The position numbers were made by a program, and so were the translations under genes. This document shows, piece by piece, positions 24,395 to 36,200 of a stretch of 64,000 bases of DNA. The DNA lies in contig OX326957.1 in assembly GCA_946800325.1 (NCBI GenBank), forward strand, positions 63,679,570 to 63,743,569, in the 5' to 3' direction. The notes below the pieces were generated by a model. It saw nothing but the letters and a program-made list of their open reading frames with translations. It was not told the DNA's origin and did not search any database. The stretch is from Luzula sylvatica. Taxonomy: Eukaryota; Streptophyta; Magnoliopsida; Poales; Juncaceae. The first letter of the stretch is position 1, and the number at the start of each line of letters is the position of its first letter.

Positions 24395-25375
24395 CAAAAT
24401 ACTAATAAGTTAATACGTAAAATTATAAAACATACAACATATATTTGTATTATTTTTAGAAATTTAATTTTCAAAATTCATAAAATATATTTGTTTTAAT
24501 TTTCTCTTTATTTTGTCATTCATATTAGAATAATTCATACATATCATTTTTCATAATTTGAATTTTTAAAAATATTATGTGAAAAATGCAATCCAAAAAC
24601 AAATGCATTTTGAAATAATATAATTTTAAATATTTTATTTACATGATAGAATTTTAGGTATTCATATTTATTTTTAAAAAATATAATTATAATATTCTCA
24701 TATAATACAAAGTTGATTATATTTGTGTTTTTAATCAAACAAATTTAATGTTAATTTTTTAAAAAGTAATAGAAATTAAACAAATAACTTATCCATCTAA
24801 ATAACTTCTTAAACTTATAAACACCTATCAAATAGTATTGTTATTTTTAAAAATATAAATTTTTAAAGTATCACATGATATAAAATAATTTATGTTTATG
24901 TTTATATATATGTTTATGATAAATCAAATTTTTATAGTATTTATTAAATTAATTTCACTATTAAGTTTGATATTATTTATAATTTTCATTGCATTTTGAA
25001 TCAATAACAAATGAAATTAATGATATTGCATTACATACGTCGTATGATCATTATTTTTATATTTGATATTGTATGAAATATTGTGAACAACAATGATATA
25101 ATATTTTTTGTTATGTTTTCGTAAAATCATTTTATACCTTATATATTATTATACAAGAAAATTAATATAAGTGTTATTATTTGATTAAGAAAATTAGATT
25201 TTTTTGTTAGCATAATATAAAATAATCGTAAAACATATATATAATCATTGACAAGTGAGTTCAAATAATTTTATTATGAAATGATATTATCAATATTATC
25301 ATAAAAATATGTATTTTGTATTACAATGAAAAACATAATCATCATTTTCGTCACGTAGCGCGAGTATTCTCTTAG
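24395..25375 (+). mobile_element. Helitron family 1, copy C (5' end eroded)
   Basis: It aligns with the reverse complement of copy A through a long series of shared phrases, for example atttgttttaattttctctt and aaaaatgcaat. It ends with tcacgtagcgcgagtattct and CTTAG before a T, a one-base change from CCTAG. The TCTTATTTTGGACCC start seen in copies A and B is absent. Confidence 0.7.
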
Positions 25376-25399
25376 TATTGGCTTAACCTTGAATGCAAC

Positions 25400-25767
25400 A
25401 CATTTGTTTGCATTTTAAATATATATTTCCTTTTTATGTGTATTATTCACGGTTTTCTTTGATTTGTTTTGAAACATTAATTTTATTTGAATTATAACAT
25501 GTTCTATTTTATGTATTTTGTGTGGTTTTGTAATGATGAATCAATTTCATGGACTCATATTAATTATAATGTATATATCCATTATAAACAAATTTCATGA
25601 AAATTTATTAATTATAATGCATATATTGATAAAATATTTGCAAACATATCCTGATTATATAATTATGTTAAAACATATCCGTGCAATGTTTTTTAAAATA
25701 AATTATACAAAGACATGTAAAAAGAGAGTATGAAGTCCCGCGCAATCATTGCGCGGACTATTGCTAG
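25400..25767 (+). mobile_element. Helitron family 2, copy E
   Basis: It ends with the hairpin CCGCGCAATCATTGCGCGG, then ACTATTGCTAG before a T, a textbook Helitron 3' terminus. It is homologous to the minus-strand copy F at 44115-44475 over about 350 bases. The 5' end is inferred only from where homology stops. It abuts the end of copy C. Confidence 0.7.
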
Positions 25768-25769
25768 TA

Positions 25770-26431
25770 ATTACAATATGTGACGTACAAAATCAAGAAG
25801 AATACAAGATACAAGATTCACAAATATACATACAAATATACCTGAAGATATGAAGAATTAATCAAGTAAGAAATATCTTGAAAATTACACGAAAAATACA
25901 TAACCGAAAATACGGAGATCATGTGAAGACTATTCGAAGAATATTTGAAGATCATTTGAAGATCATTATATTAATATACCTGAATATTTGAAGATCATTT
26001 GACGGATTTTATAACCAAAATTCTTAAAATACTATTAATATAACTAATAGCAAAAAAAATGTAATGTTACTAATATTATTAAACATGGCCTGAATTTGGA
26101 GGGTTGATATCTTCTTATTGAGCCGTATAATAAATAATAAACAGGTTTAATCGGGCTTTTAATAAATGCAAGATATAAACAGTTCAGCCCATTTGGTATT
26201 TGGTTCCAGCCGCACGGACGAGCTCCACCATAAACAAAAAAAAGGGCAATAACTTTGGATCTCTCCGACCGCCCTTTTTTCCTTTCCTCTTTGTTTCTCC
26301 TCCTCCTCCTCTTCCTCCTCCCTCCCGCCGCCCAGCCACCCTAACCGCCGTCTGCCCCGAAGAAGAATAACCGTGGTTTGATTCGATTTAGGTTGAATTT
26401 GTAGTTTTTATCGGTGAATCTAGGAAGATAA
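25770..26431. other. Spacer and promoter region of the NUP50-like gene
   Basis: 25790-25990 contains loosely repeated gaagat(c/a)attTGAAGA phrases. A pyrimidine-rich leader (cctcctcctcctcttcctcc, about 26300) precedes the start codon. Confidence 0.4.
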
Positions 26432-28566
26432 ATGAGTAATAAGAGAGCTGCTAAGCGTCCCGCCTTCTCTGGTTTCTCCTCCGACCCCTCTAGCTCCACT
26501 GTACTATCTCTCTCTCTTTCTCTTTCTCTTTCTATGTCTATCTTTATCTTTCATTCGCTCGATTTTTTGTTTATTTTGTTTTATTTAGCTCCTGAATTTA
26601 TTTTTGCCCTAGCAGCGAATGAAATCCTAAATCCTGATGTTATCATCATAAGCAGTTTAAATTTCCTTTCTGTTTACGCATTAATATATAGTTTTCGATT
26701 AAAATTTAACTCTCTGGTTTATTTCGAGAAATTGTTTCGTACTTTTTACAATCTAGATTTGATTTCAGGTATCGAACGAGAGAGTAATGGAAGCACCGTC
26801 ATTTGGAATTCACCGAGCAGAATCTTCCAATCAGAAATCAATCGCGGCTCCCGCTTCCTTGGACCTGAAACGCGCCAGCTCGTCACAACAACACGTCAGA
26901 GCTCTTAACAAACAATTCGCAAGGTTACAATCATATATATCCTATTCAATTACATTAATATACCCTTATAAGTTCTTAAATTTATCTATTGACACGTGAA
27001 TTTGTCAATTTCGTAAATATAGTTGGGTAAAATCGCAATTAGAAAACCATCAAGACGAATTATGGGAAGATGGAATCAACGACTATTTATCCCACGCAAA
27101 TCAAATCAAGGAGAATTTCAAAGACGTGGTTGATTGGCTCAAATCGAACTCAGAAAAACCAAAACCAGTTCCCAAATTTGGTTCCTTTTGCGGCACAAAA
27201 CCTCTCGAAATTACAAACGGACCTGCAAAACAATCTTCTCCGGTGGAGAGGAACAAGCCTGCTTTGAGACTCGAAGTGAATAATGGATTTTCAAGACCAC
27301 CCATTAACACCGTCTTTTCTAATTCGGACAATCCACCCACTTTATACGGTACACTTTTCTTTCTTTCAATTTTGGCCTTTTTGAGGGTGCAATGTGTAAA
27401 ATTACCAATATTGTAATCTTTGAAATGAATGTAGGTTCGTCAGGTAGTGAGAAGGAGAGCAAACCTACTCAACAAACCGATTCGAATAATGGATCTTTTA
27501 AACCTTCCGCACCCTTAACTTTTTCCTTCGGTTCGAATTCAAATGCAAATTCGAGTTCGAATTTGGGTGCAAATTTCGGTTCGAATTTGGGTGCAAATTT
27601 GGGTACGCAAAACACGACTCCATTCTCGACTGGTTTTACGTTTTCGAGTTCTGGTCAACAAAGTTCTTCTTTGTTTTCTTTCGCTCAACCCCCTGCCTTT
27701 TCTGGTAATTCAAATTTTTTTTTTTTTTATATTATATTATATTTTTTGTTCTATTTAATAAATTATTGTTAATAATTTCAGGAACACCTAGTTTTAATTC
27801 TAATGCTCCAAGTGTCGATGCATCAGAAAATAACGAGGAAGAAGGTAGAAATAAATAATAAATAATTTATTATTGAATTAATTTTTTAAACTTAATTAAT
27901 AATATTTATGTAGAAAACGAGGAGGATAAACCGAGTAGTCCATCGGTAAAGAAAAGAGAAGAGAAAGGAGTCGTAATCGTTCACGAATCCAAATGCAAAG
28001 TTTACATAATGGTCCTTAATCTTTTCAAATATTATTACATGATTAATTAATTTTAATTATAATGGATTAATTAATTATTTTTGTTAATTAATGATTACAG
28101 CCAGAAAATTCAGCCGAAAAGGGGTGGAAAGATATGGGAATTGGGCATTTGGTAATTAAGACTAAAGAAGGTGAAATCAAAGCTACACAAGATTCTAAAC
28201 CCACTATAGTTATTCGAAACGATGTAATTATTTAATTAATTATTGCAAATTTGCATTCTTTATTTATTTTACTAATTTATTACTTTATTTCAGGTGGGGA
28301 AAATATTGTTAAATGCCTTGATTTATTCTGGAATAAAGACGAATGTGCAGAAGAATACAATGACATCAGTATTTCACACTTCGGTAATATACAATCCATT
28401 TATATGGTTATTAACTTATAAAAATGCAAACATTAATTAATTAAATTTTGATTTTCAGGACGAAGCAGGAAGTGTGGTGTCGCGAACTTATTTGCTGAAA
28501 CTAAAAAACGCTGACGAGGCAGTCAAGCTCGCAGATACAATCAAGGATAACGCTCCTTCAGATTAA
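26432..28566 (+). CDS. NUP50-like nucleoporin with Ran-binding domain
   Basis: Nine exons (26432-26500, 26769-26923, 27023-27348, 27435-27704, 27782-27844, 27914-28011, 28101-28223, 28294-28383, 28459-28566) encode 433 residues with consistent phases. The N-terminal half has a conserved block, LNKQFASWVKSQLENHQDEL, at about residues 68-87. A Ser/Asn/Gly/Phe-rich middle has GSN-LGANFGSNLGANLG repeats and scattered FG or FS pairs, as expected for a nuclear pore protein. The C-terminus (about 300-430) is a Ran-binding domain with KGWKDMGIGHLVIK, TIVIRNDVGKILLNA and TYLLKLKNADEA. Proteins of this type act at the nuclear basket with Ran and importins. The start codon gives a basic N-terminus (SNKRAAKRPAF). 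Intron 1 carries a CT microsatellite. Confidence 0.88.
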
Positions 28567-28722
28567 TTAATTAAATAATTAAATAATTAATCAATGCTTT
28601 GTTATTTGATAGTTTCGTGTTTATTATCTTCTATTATGACTCGTTACAAAATTTTGGGTTCTGAATTATATTATGTTGCGAGAATGAACATCAAAGACAA
28701 TAAAACCATATTTATCAATTAA

Positions 28723-29607
28723 TTAATTAGTTACATTAATAGAAATAACTGCATTTAAATATGCAATGCATTCTGCAGGCAAACCAAGAAAAGTATTCAT
28801 CAACGTGTCGTTAATGGGTTCGACCATTGCGACTCCAACGAGTCTACACTCGCCTCGTTCGTCGAGTCTTTCGCCGAGTCCTTTCTTGCCGAGTCCAATT
28901 GATTCGCTCGAGGTTAAGGTGGTTTCGACTAGTAATGGTGGTGCCTTGTATATGCTCCCTATTGAGAACCAAAATCTTGACTTGAACAATAAATCCACCT
29001 ATATGAGATATAAGTTATGAGATATGACGTGCAATTAATACACGCAACACATGATATTTTGTACTTTTATCTTATGGGGCAAAGAAGCAATAAATATATC
29101 TTACCATTTAATAGATTGAAAAATATTTATTTAATGAATTATTTAATAAATATATCCTACCTTGCCACTTCTCTGGTCGATGGTTCCTCGTAAAATCTCT
29201 GGTAGGATTTCGATTTTTAGAAAAGGGGGCAATGGAAATCCGAGAAATTTGGTGGTCTCCCCATTCAAAGAAGGAATATACAATTTTTTCGCATCGAATT
29301 CGACATTTATTATGTCTTCCTCGCTAGATTTTCCAATTCCGTTTCCAATTCCACCTTCTGCATTGTATTCGAAATTTGGATATCTTGATATGCCCAATTT
29401 GCACCCTTCTAGAGTCTTGAATTCCACACTGTATGTTTTTTGAACTCGTGAGGATTCTGTGAGTGTTTTTTGTCTTGTTGAATCAGCATGACATGAAAGA
29501 ACAATTGATAGTTTTTTGCTTGTGTGATTCGTGTGTTTTGAGGGGCTTTTATGAAATTTATATTTGGAAAATGGGAGGTGAGAGGAATTAATGCTAGAAC
29601 TGCCCAT
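28723..29607 (-). CDS. Uncharacterised, probably plastid-targeted protein
   Basis: Two exons (29161-29607 and 28723-28998, separated by a 162-base intron) encode 240 residues. The first about 45 residues are rich in Ser, His and Lys and poor in acidic residues, like a chloroplast transit peptide. The mature part carries blocks I recall from a conserved plant family. These are SVEFKTLEGCKLGISRYP-F-YNAEGG, KLYIPSL, TKFLGFPLPPFLKI, GTIDQ-SGKVDLLFKSRFWFS, and a C-terminal NTFLGLPAECIAYLNA. Splicing restores GKV|DLLFKSRFWFS. It converges on the NUP50-like gene, with 156 bases between the stop codons. I do not know its biochemical role. Confidence 0.8.
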
Positions 29608-29639
29608 TAAAGTTTGTCTCGAGTTTAGACAATATTATA

Positions 29640-30690
29640 GCGTAGATATTTATTGAAAAATGAGATTTTTGAGGTTGAAGGAAGATGGTACATCATTGGT
29701 TTATGGCCCTATCTTTTTGTATGTTAAATTACTAAAATACCCTCATTAACAATGGAGCACTGACATTTCATATGATACGACAAGGCCCATTTTGGGCCCA
29801 TATTTCTGAAAATAATATAAAATCGGAGTTATGATTGAGAATCAGTATCACTGATTCTGCAGCTCTTGTTTTCCCTGTTTTGGCTTTTCAGAATTCAGAA
29901 TTCAGAGTTTGGATTTTGGATGTTATATTTCTATACATAGGAACTTTGGACAAAATTCCATGTCTTGTGAGATTTGATTAAAGATTTACTGGTAGAAAAT
30001 ATAATCAATATAAAAATGAACTTGTAAAAGATAAGAACACGCATACTTGCCAAACACATTGGTAAAAATTTATGATGGGCATTAAATTCATTGTATCAAC
30101 ATAAAAATATTTTAAAATCAAAGAAAAACAGGGCTCAAAATCTCAAGATATTGAGAGGCCAAAATATAAAAAATGTTAAATTCAGAACCAATATTATTCT
30201 TTATTAATTATTTTTAAAATGTATATTATAAGAAAAAATCCGTTAAACAATCATTTTATTTGTAGAAAAGCCACTCATAAAGTTTCCAGACCTTTATAGA
30301 GTACTTTTTTTTAGGGTTTGGATCCCCATAAATTAAGGTAAAGTGACAAATACAATGGTTCTCTTTTCATTTCAACCGTTAAATTAGCCAATTACAATGC
30401 ACTGCAAAACTCTGCAATGCACCCTTTATCTTTTTAATCTATTTCCAATTCTTTCAAGATTCTTTGCCAAAGAGAAAAAATCTCATGACAAGAACTACTA
30501 CTAGTATATCTGTATAAAATATTCATAAATTTACGAAATTACTGAAAATTATAAATACTATCTCAATCTCAATCATTAACTAAAAGATCTGCAATTCCTG
30601 GCAACAATAATAATTTCTTGCAGAGTACATTTAATTTTATTTTTTTACAGAATTACCCTCGGAAAAAGGTTTAGGAAGTTTCTATATAAT
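29640..30690. other. Upstream and intergenic sequence
   Basis: It includes the promoter side of the minus-strand plastid gene. No other gene is visible. Confidence 0.45.
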
Positions 30691-30693
30691 AAT

Positions 30694-30860
30694 GGGTAAT
30701 GCTCTAGCCACTCCCTCCCTCCCTCCCATATCCCCTTCCTTGGTCTATGACATGTGGGACCCACATACATTAATTTTTGTGAAATGTTGTGTGGGTCCCA
30801 CATGTCATAGACCTAGGGAGGGGATTTGGGAGTGAGGGAGGGAGTGGCTGTAGCACTGCC
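30694..30860. mobile_element. Mutator-type MITE (167 bp, 9-bp TSD)
   Basis: Terminal inverted repeats (about 70 bases each, starting GGGTAATGCTCTAGCCACTC and AGGCAGTGCTACAGCCACTC) enclose a short loop. The arms contain CATGTGGGACCCACA. The perfect duplication TATAATAAT flanks it at 30685-30693 and 30861-30869. Confidence 0.85.
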
Positions 30861-30869
30861 TATAATAAT

Positions 30870-32540
30870 ACATCCAATTTAGCACTGCAGCTTTTCATGA
30901 GGCCCCTTGTACTTTACGAACCGTCCGATTGAATATCCTACGGATGGATATTCACGAGTGTACTTGTGAAGCAGTAGTCATTTCAGTGGCATAACCGTTA
31001 TTATGTAGTCAAAGAAGGGTGGATAGAATTGATTGTCCCACACGCACTCGTGAGTGCGCTTCGAATCCCACAAGAGCATACCTGGGAAGTCGTAAAACGC
31101 CACTATTTTTTCAATATGGACTTGGTCCATATTTAATTCCTACGAAAAGATTATAACCTTTTAAATTAAATAATATATAAACAAACACACTCGGTTATAA
31201 TAATATATGTTTTATTTATATATTTTTAATCCGTCCGATATATATTTTATATGATAATATCTATTTTTTTTGAAAATGTGAATGATTATCTTATGATCAT
31301 ATAATTGACCAGAGAGTTTATATGGATGATTTATTTGAAAAATATACATCCGTCTTTATAAGAAAATTTTAATTTAATCTTCGACTAATACAGATTTAAA
31401 AATGATTACTAACATTGAACGAGATGTAGTTAAATTTATGACACTCGTAAAACCGATCATATTAATGAGTTAATAGACAATTTAATAGTTTCTTGTTCTG
31501 GGATTCTCGTATTGAAAAGATTAAATATAGAAAAATGTGACAAATTCATTTATTGTTAGCTAAATTAACTGACATCAGTACATATATAAATTAGGATTAA
31601 GTAGAATTTACTTTTCATTCATTTTTAATAATCATTCGATTGTAGGTTTTTGTAACGCCTTCCATTATGTACTTAGAAATAACCGTAAAATATTTATTTA
31701 TGATTTGACCAGTTTTTATGCAGTAATAAAAAATATTCAAAATAACATATATTTAATGCTGCATTAAAAGTGGCAATAATAAGATTTGAAAAATGAATTA
31801 GTTATCATTTGCGTTACTTTAAACAAGAATTTTTTTTATGACAACATTAAATTATAACAATAATAATAATTCAATGAAAAATTAAAATAAAATAAAGTAT
31901 TCCATACAACCGCATATAATATTTTCAGAGTTGAATAACTATAGTTGAAAATTATACTAAATAAAATATTTGAAAATATAAATTTACTTTCATGTTCATT
32001 TAACAAATAATCAATTTGTCTTTGAAATGTGATTTTCAATCTATATTTCACCCACTAAATGATGGACCGGGTATATATACAAGACCCACTCAGTTTTTTG
32101 GGACAACGTGGACAAATAAACAAGGAATAATTCAATGAAAGAGTCAAGAGATACGGAAATAAAACGAAATAAAATAGAAAAACATACAATTACACACAGG
32201 GCGATGATACGAAACTCCTTATAATCTCCTCGTTGTTTTGGCGAGGTTAGATATGAGAAATTAAAAGTAACTAAATAATTGATAAATAAATAATTACACC
32301 CTTGGGTTTAAGTGTAACTATTAATTAATTCAGTAGATAATAATAATTAAATAAACTCAATTTTAATATATATAATAATTTTATTTTATTTGTTCGATTC
32401 GACCCTAATCGTCAACAGATCAATTGACTGTGGGGAATTTAGAGGAATTTAGAGGGGAGAAGTATATTTTTCCTTGCTGATAAACCGTATATTAATAAAA
32501 AAAAAAGAACTACTCATAAACCCAAGGGTAGCGTCTTTCC
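30870..32540. other. Intergenic DNA upstream of NRPD1
   Basis: No gene is visible. 30900-31140 is less AT-rich than its surroundings but shows no conserved reading frame. Confidence 0.45.
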
Positions 32541-32579
32541 GAAATATATATTTCTAAAAATGAGATACAGGGAAGAGAA

Positions 32580-33252
32580 ACCGGGCTAAATACTTGCCGG
32601 CAACCCAACCGGCGATCTTCCGTCTCCTCCTCCTCCTCTTCCTCGTCCTCTTCCCCCTTCTCTCTCTTACTCTTCTAGGAGCGTTAATCGAAGTTTCTCG
32701 CTTGGAGCGTAATACGAGGTAAATAAGTTTTTAAGAATGATTTCTCGCTTGAAGTTCCTTTTTCTCTTTCTCTTTCTCTTTCTCATTTTTTGTTTTGCAT
32801 GATTTCGTGTTTGTATTACGGATAATTTCTGGTTGAGGCGTTTTCGTGGTGATTATGTTTTGCTCTGCTTCTAGTTTGAAGGGTTTTCTCATCAAATTTA
32901 CGTAATGTGGTTTTTCTACTAAGATTATCTTCTTTTCTGTTGTTTGTTTGATATTTGGCGTTTTAATGCTTCGATAAATTTAATACTACAGATTATACTC
33001 TAATATGTGTACTTTCTGTGCGTATGAGTAAAATTTGGGTATCAGTAGTCATATTTCAAAATTTCGGTGGTTTTTCATTAAATTCAATTTTGAATTACCC
33101 TTCTAATTTGACATTTGGTTTATGATTGCATAACACGAGCATGCAATTCTACTCTGGTTTTATGATTTTAATCTCTTTCCTCTTTCTTTCGAAGAAATTA
33201 ATGATTTTCTTCTCAAAATTGATGCAGGGTTTGAAGATTTGATTTGGTAATA
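32580..33252 (+). promoter_or_regulatory. NRPD1 leader with a 5'UTR intron
   Basis: A CT-rich leader exon ends CGAG|GTAAAT at 32718. The intron ends GATGCAG at 33227, and 25 bases of leader precede the ATG. A leader intron is inferred from these splice-site matches. Confidence 0.6.
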
Positions 33253-36200
33253 ATGGCAGAAGAGACGATTACTGAGCACAACGTACCTGACGGTATTCTG
33301 ACCGGATTAAAATTTGATATAATGCACGATTCTGAAATTGTAAGTAATTTATGCTAAGAATCTGAGATATTTTCATATGTTCACTTTTAAAAGCACAAAA
33401 ATTCAGATTTGTCATTTGAAAGCTATAAGCATCGCAATGCCCTTTCAAAATTTCAAAAAAATGTATCATATTTTACCCTAATTCCAAGCCGTTGATATTG
33501 AACTTAATCTTTTCAAAATGAGAATGCATCGAATTTCCTCTTTAAATAAATTAAAATAGTATGCCAAATTTGATCATTTTCAGGCGCGCAACAGTACATA
33601 ATTTTAGCAGGACAAATTTAGTAATTTATAGTTTTTTGATAGATCAAGTCGATATGTTTGTTGAGTTTTAAAAGAAGGAATTTATTACTCATAAATTTAC
33701 AAAACAACATAATATTTTTAATTTTTCGGGGGGGATATATGCAATTCAACATAGAAATTAGAAACATTCATCATGCTTTAACATTAAATACTTTATCACA
33801 GTTTAATTTATATCGGTCAAAGTAACCGATATTTTGATTCTTTACTAATTTACCACATAATGGAATTAAACTAATGCTTTTGACATAATTGTGATATTAG
33901 GAAAAGATGAGCAATGTAATGATATCTGAAAGCAGTGATGTGACCAATCCTAAATTAGGTTTGCCAAATGCTTCATCACAGTGCAGTACATGTGGCTCAA
34001 AAAATATTCGGGAATGTGATGGTAAGTTTATTATTATATTTAACCTATGAAAATTTCGTATTTTCCATTTATGCTATAAAAGTTGTACATGCACCTTTTT
34101 GTGATTATTTCTCCACATATTACAAGCGATTCGAACTTATGGCCCGTGGAAAGTTCGTAAATTGTGAATTTTCCTATTCTTGCACATAATTTAACATTAA
34201 TGTTAAAATTTAATTTTTAGGTCATTTTGGTGCAATTAAATTGCCTATCACGATATACCATCCATATTTTATCGGGGACGTGGTTCAAATTTTGAACCAA
34301 ATTTGCCCTGGATGCCTCTCCATAAAGCACGACACGGAGAAGGTAATTACTTTTTTTTGCATATTGACTTTTTTTTTTTAACAAATAATAGATTTTAATA
34401 TAATTAATTTCTAACTTTGTTTGTTTGATTTGATTTGAATAGGATATTGTTACAGTGGAAATGAGTGATAAAGCTTCGAGGAAAGATGCATTCATTCTGA
34501 AAGCCATTCAAAAGACTCTTTCAGGAATGCAGAGGAAATTAATTCTTTCCTACTACAAAGACTGTGTCAAATCATCTCGAAAGGTAAAAATTCATATCGA
34601 ATTATATTTCGTTTCGAATTCTTTTTTCTAACTATTTTGTTGATTTTTGTTTTATTTTGCATGGCCTTATATTAGAAATGGAAGACCGAAAAGCAAGCCA
34701 ACTGCAAATATTGCTTGGTGAGTATATAAATTCATTACAAAGAAACACTCCCTTTTTTTTTCGAGAAACCAAAATGTTGACTTTTGTTTAACTTTGAGCA
34801 GAGAAATACGGTTAAATGGTACCCAATGATACGGTTCAAAATCTTGTCGAGAGACTCTGCTGGGAAGAGAAGCCTGTCAGTAATTTCGGAAATTATCGAA
34901 AAGGTCCCTAGAAGATACCAGAATAAAAGTTTGGATGAGGTTTTGGCTACAGATTTTTGGGACTTTATACCCCGGGATATCCGGCAAGTAGAATCGAACA
35001 AAGGCAAAATAATCATGTCACCTTATCAGGTTATTCGCCCTTTCATTTTCAAATTTCAATTTCATTTTATGGTATCAATTTCATTATTATATGTATATAT
35101 ATCTTTTGTTTTCAGGCCTTTACATTATTGAAACATTTGGACCCAGAATTCATACGGCGATTTACAAAGAAACGGGGACGGATATTTCTTTCGACGATAC
35201 CCGTTACCCCTAATAATCATCGGGTCTCCGAGTCACATTCATTTTATTCTGACGGCCCCCTTTTGACTTTTGTGAGATCCACTTTATTCAATTTTTTAAT
35301 TTTCATTTTATTAATGTTTTTGTTGTGTGAATCTAATGTATGTTTTATTTTGTTTATATAAATTAGGATGCGCGGACAAGGGCATACAAAAAAATAATTG
35401 ACGCGGGAAGGAAGATTGAGGAGTTTCGTCCGCAGCCTCAATATAAAGCTTTGGCAGGATCCTACATGACCACTCGTGTGATGGAGTGTTTCAGTGCATC
35501 AAAGGTACCACCAAATGGCAAATATAAAATATATAGTAGCACGATATTTAGGATATAGGTGCACTTTCACATGATGAGAAAGAGAAAATAGAATGTAAAA
35601 CATACAAACACTCTACTCAACATTTGAAGTAATTCCTCTTTTTGTCCGTTTCAGCTATACTCAAAGCAATCTACTGGAGATCCGGCACAGATTCCACCTG
35701 GCGCGTCTCACGGCGTGAGATGGCTGAAAGATGTCATTCTAAGCAAAAGAACCGATCATATTTTTCGAGTGGTAATGGTCGGGGATCCCAAAGTCAAACT
35801 TGGTCAAATCGGGCTCCCTTCTGACCTGGCCGAGAACCTCCTGGTATCCGAGGTTGTCAATTCGTACAACTTCGAGAAACTCAACTCCATTTGCATTAAA
35901 TATCTCTTGACCAAAGACGTAAAAGGAATGAGATCTGCGAAGCCCATGTCTTTCAGAAAAGAAGACGGACTTCAAATTGGCGACACGATTTACAGACCTT
36001 TGGAGGAGGGCGATATTGTTTTGATAAACCGGCCTCCTTCGGTTCACCAACACTCTCTTATCGGGTTAACGGTTAAAATTCTACCGATCGGGCATGCGGC
36101 TTCTATAAACCCGTTAAATTGTGCTCCTCTTTTGGGGGATTTTGATGGGGATTGCTTGCACGGATACATACCACAATCGGTGAATTGTAGGGCGGAATTA

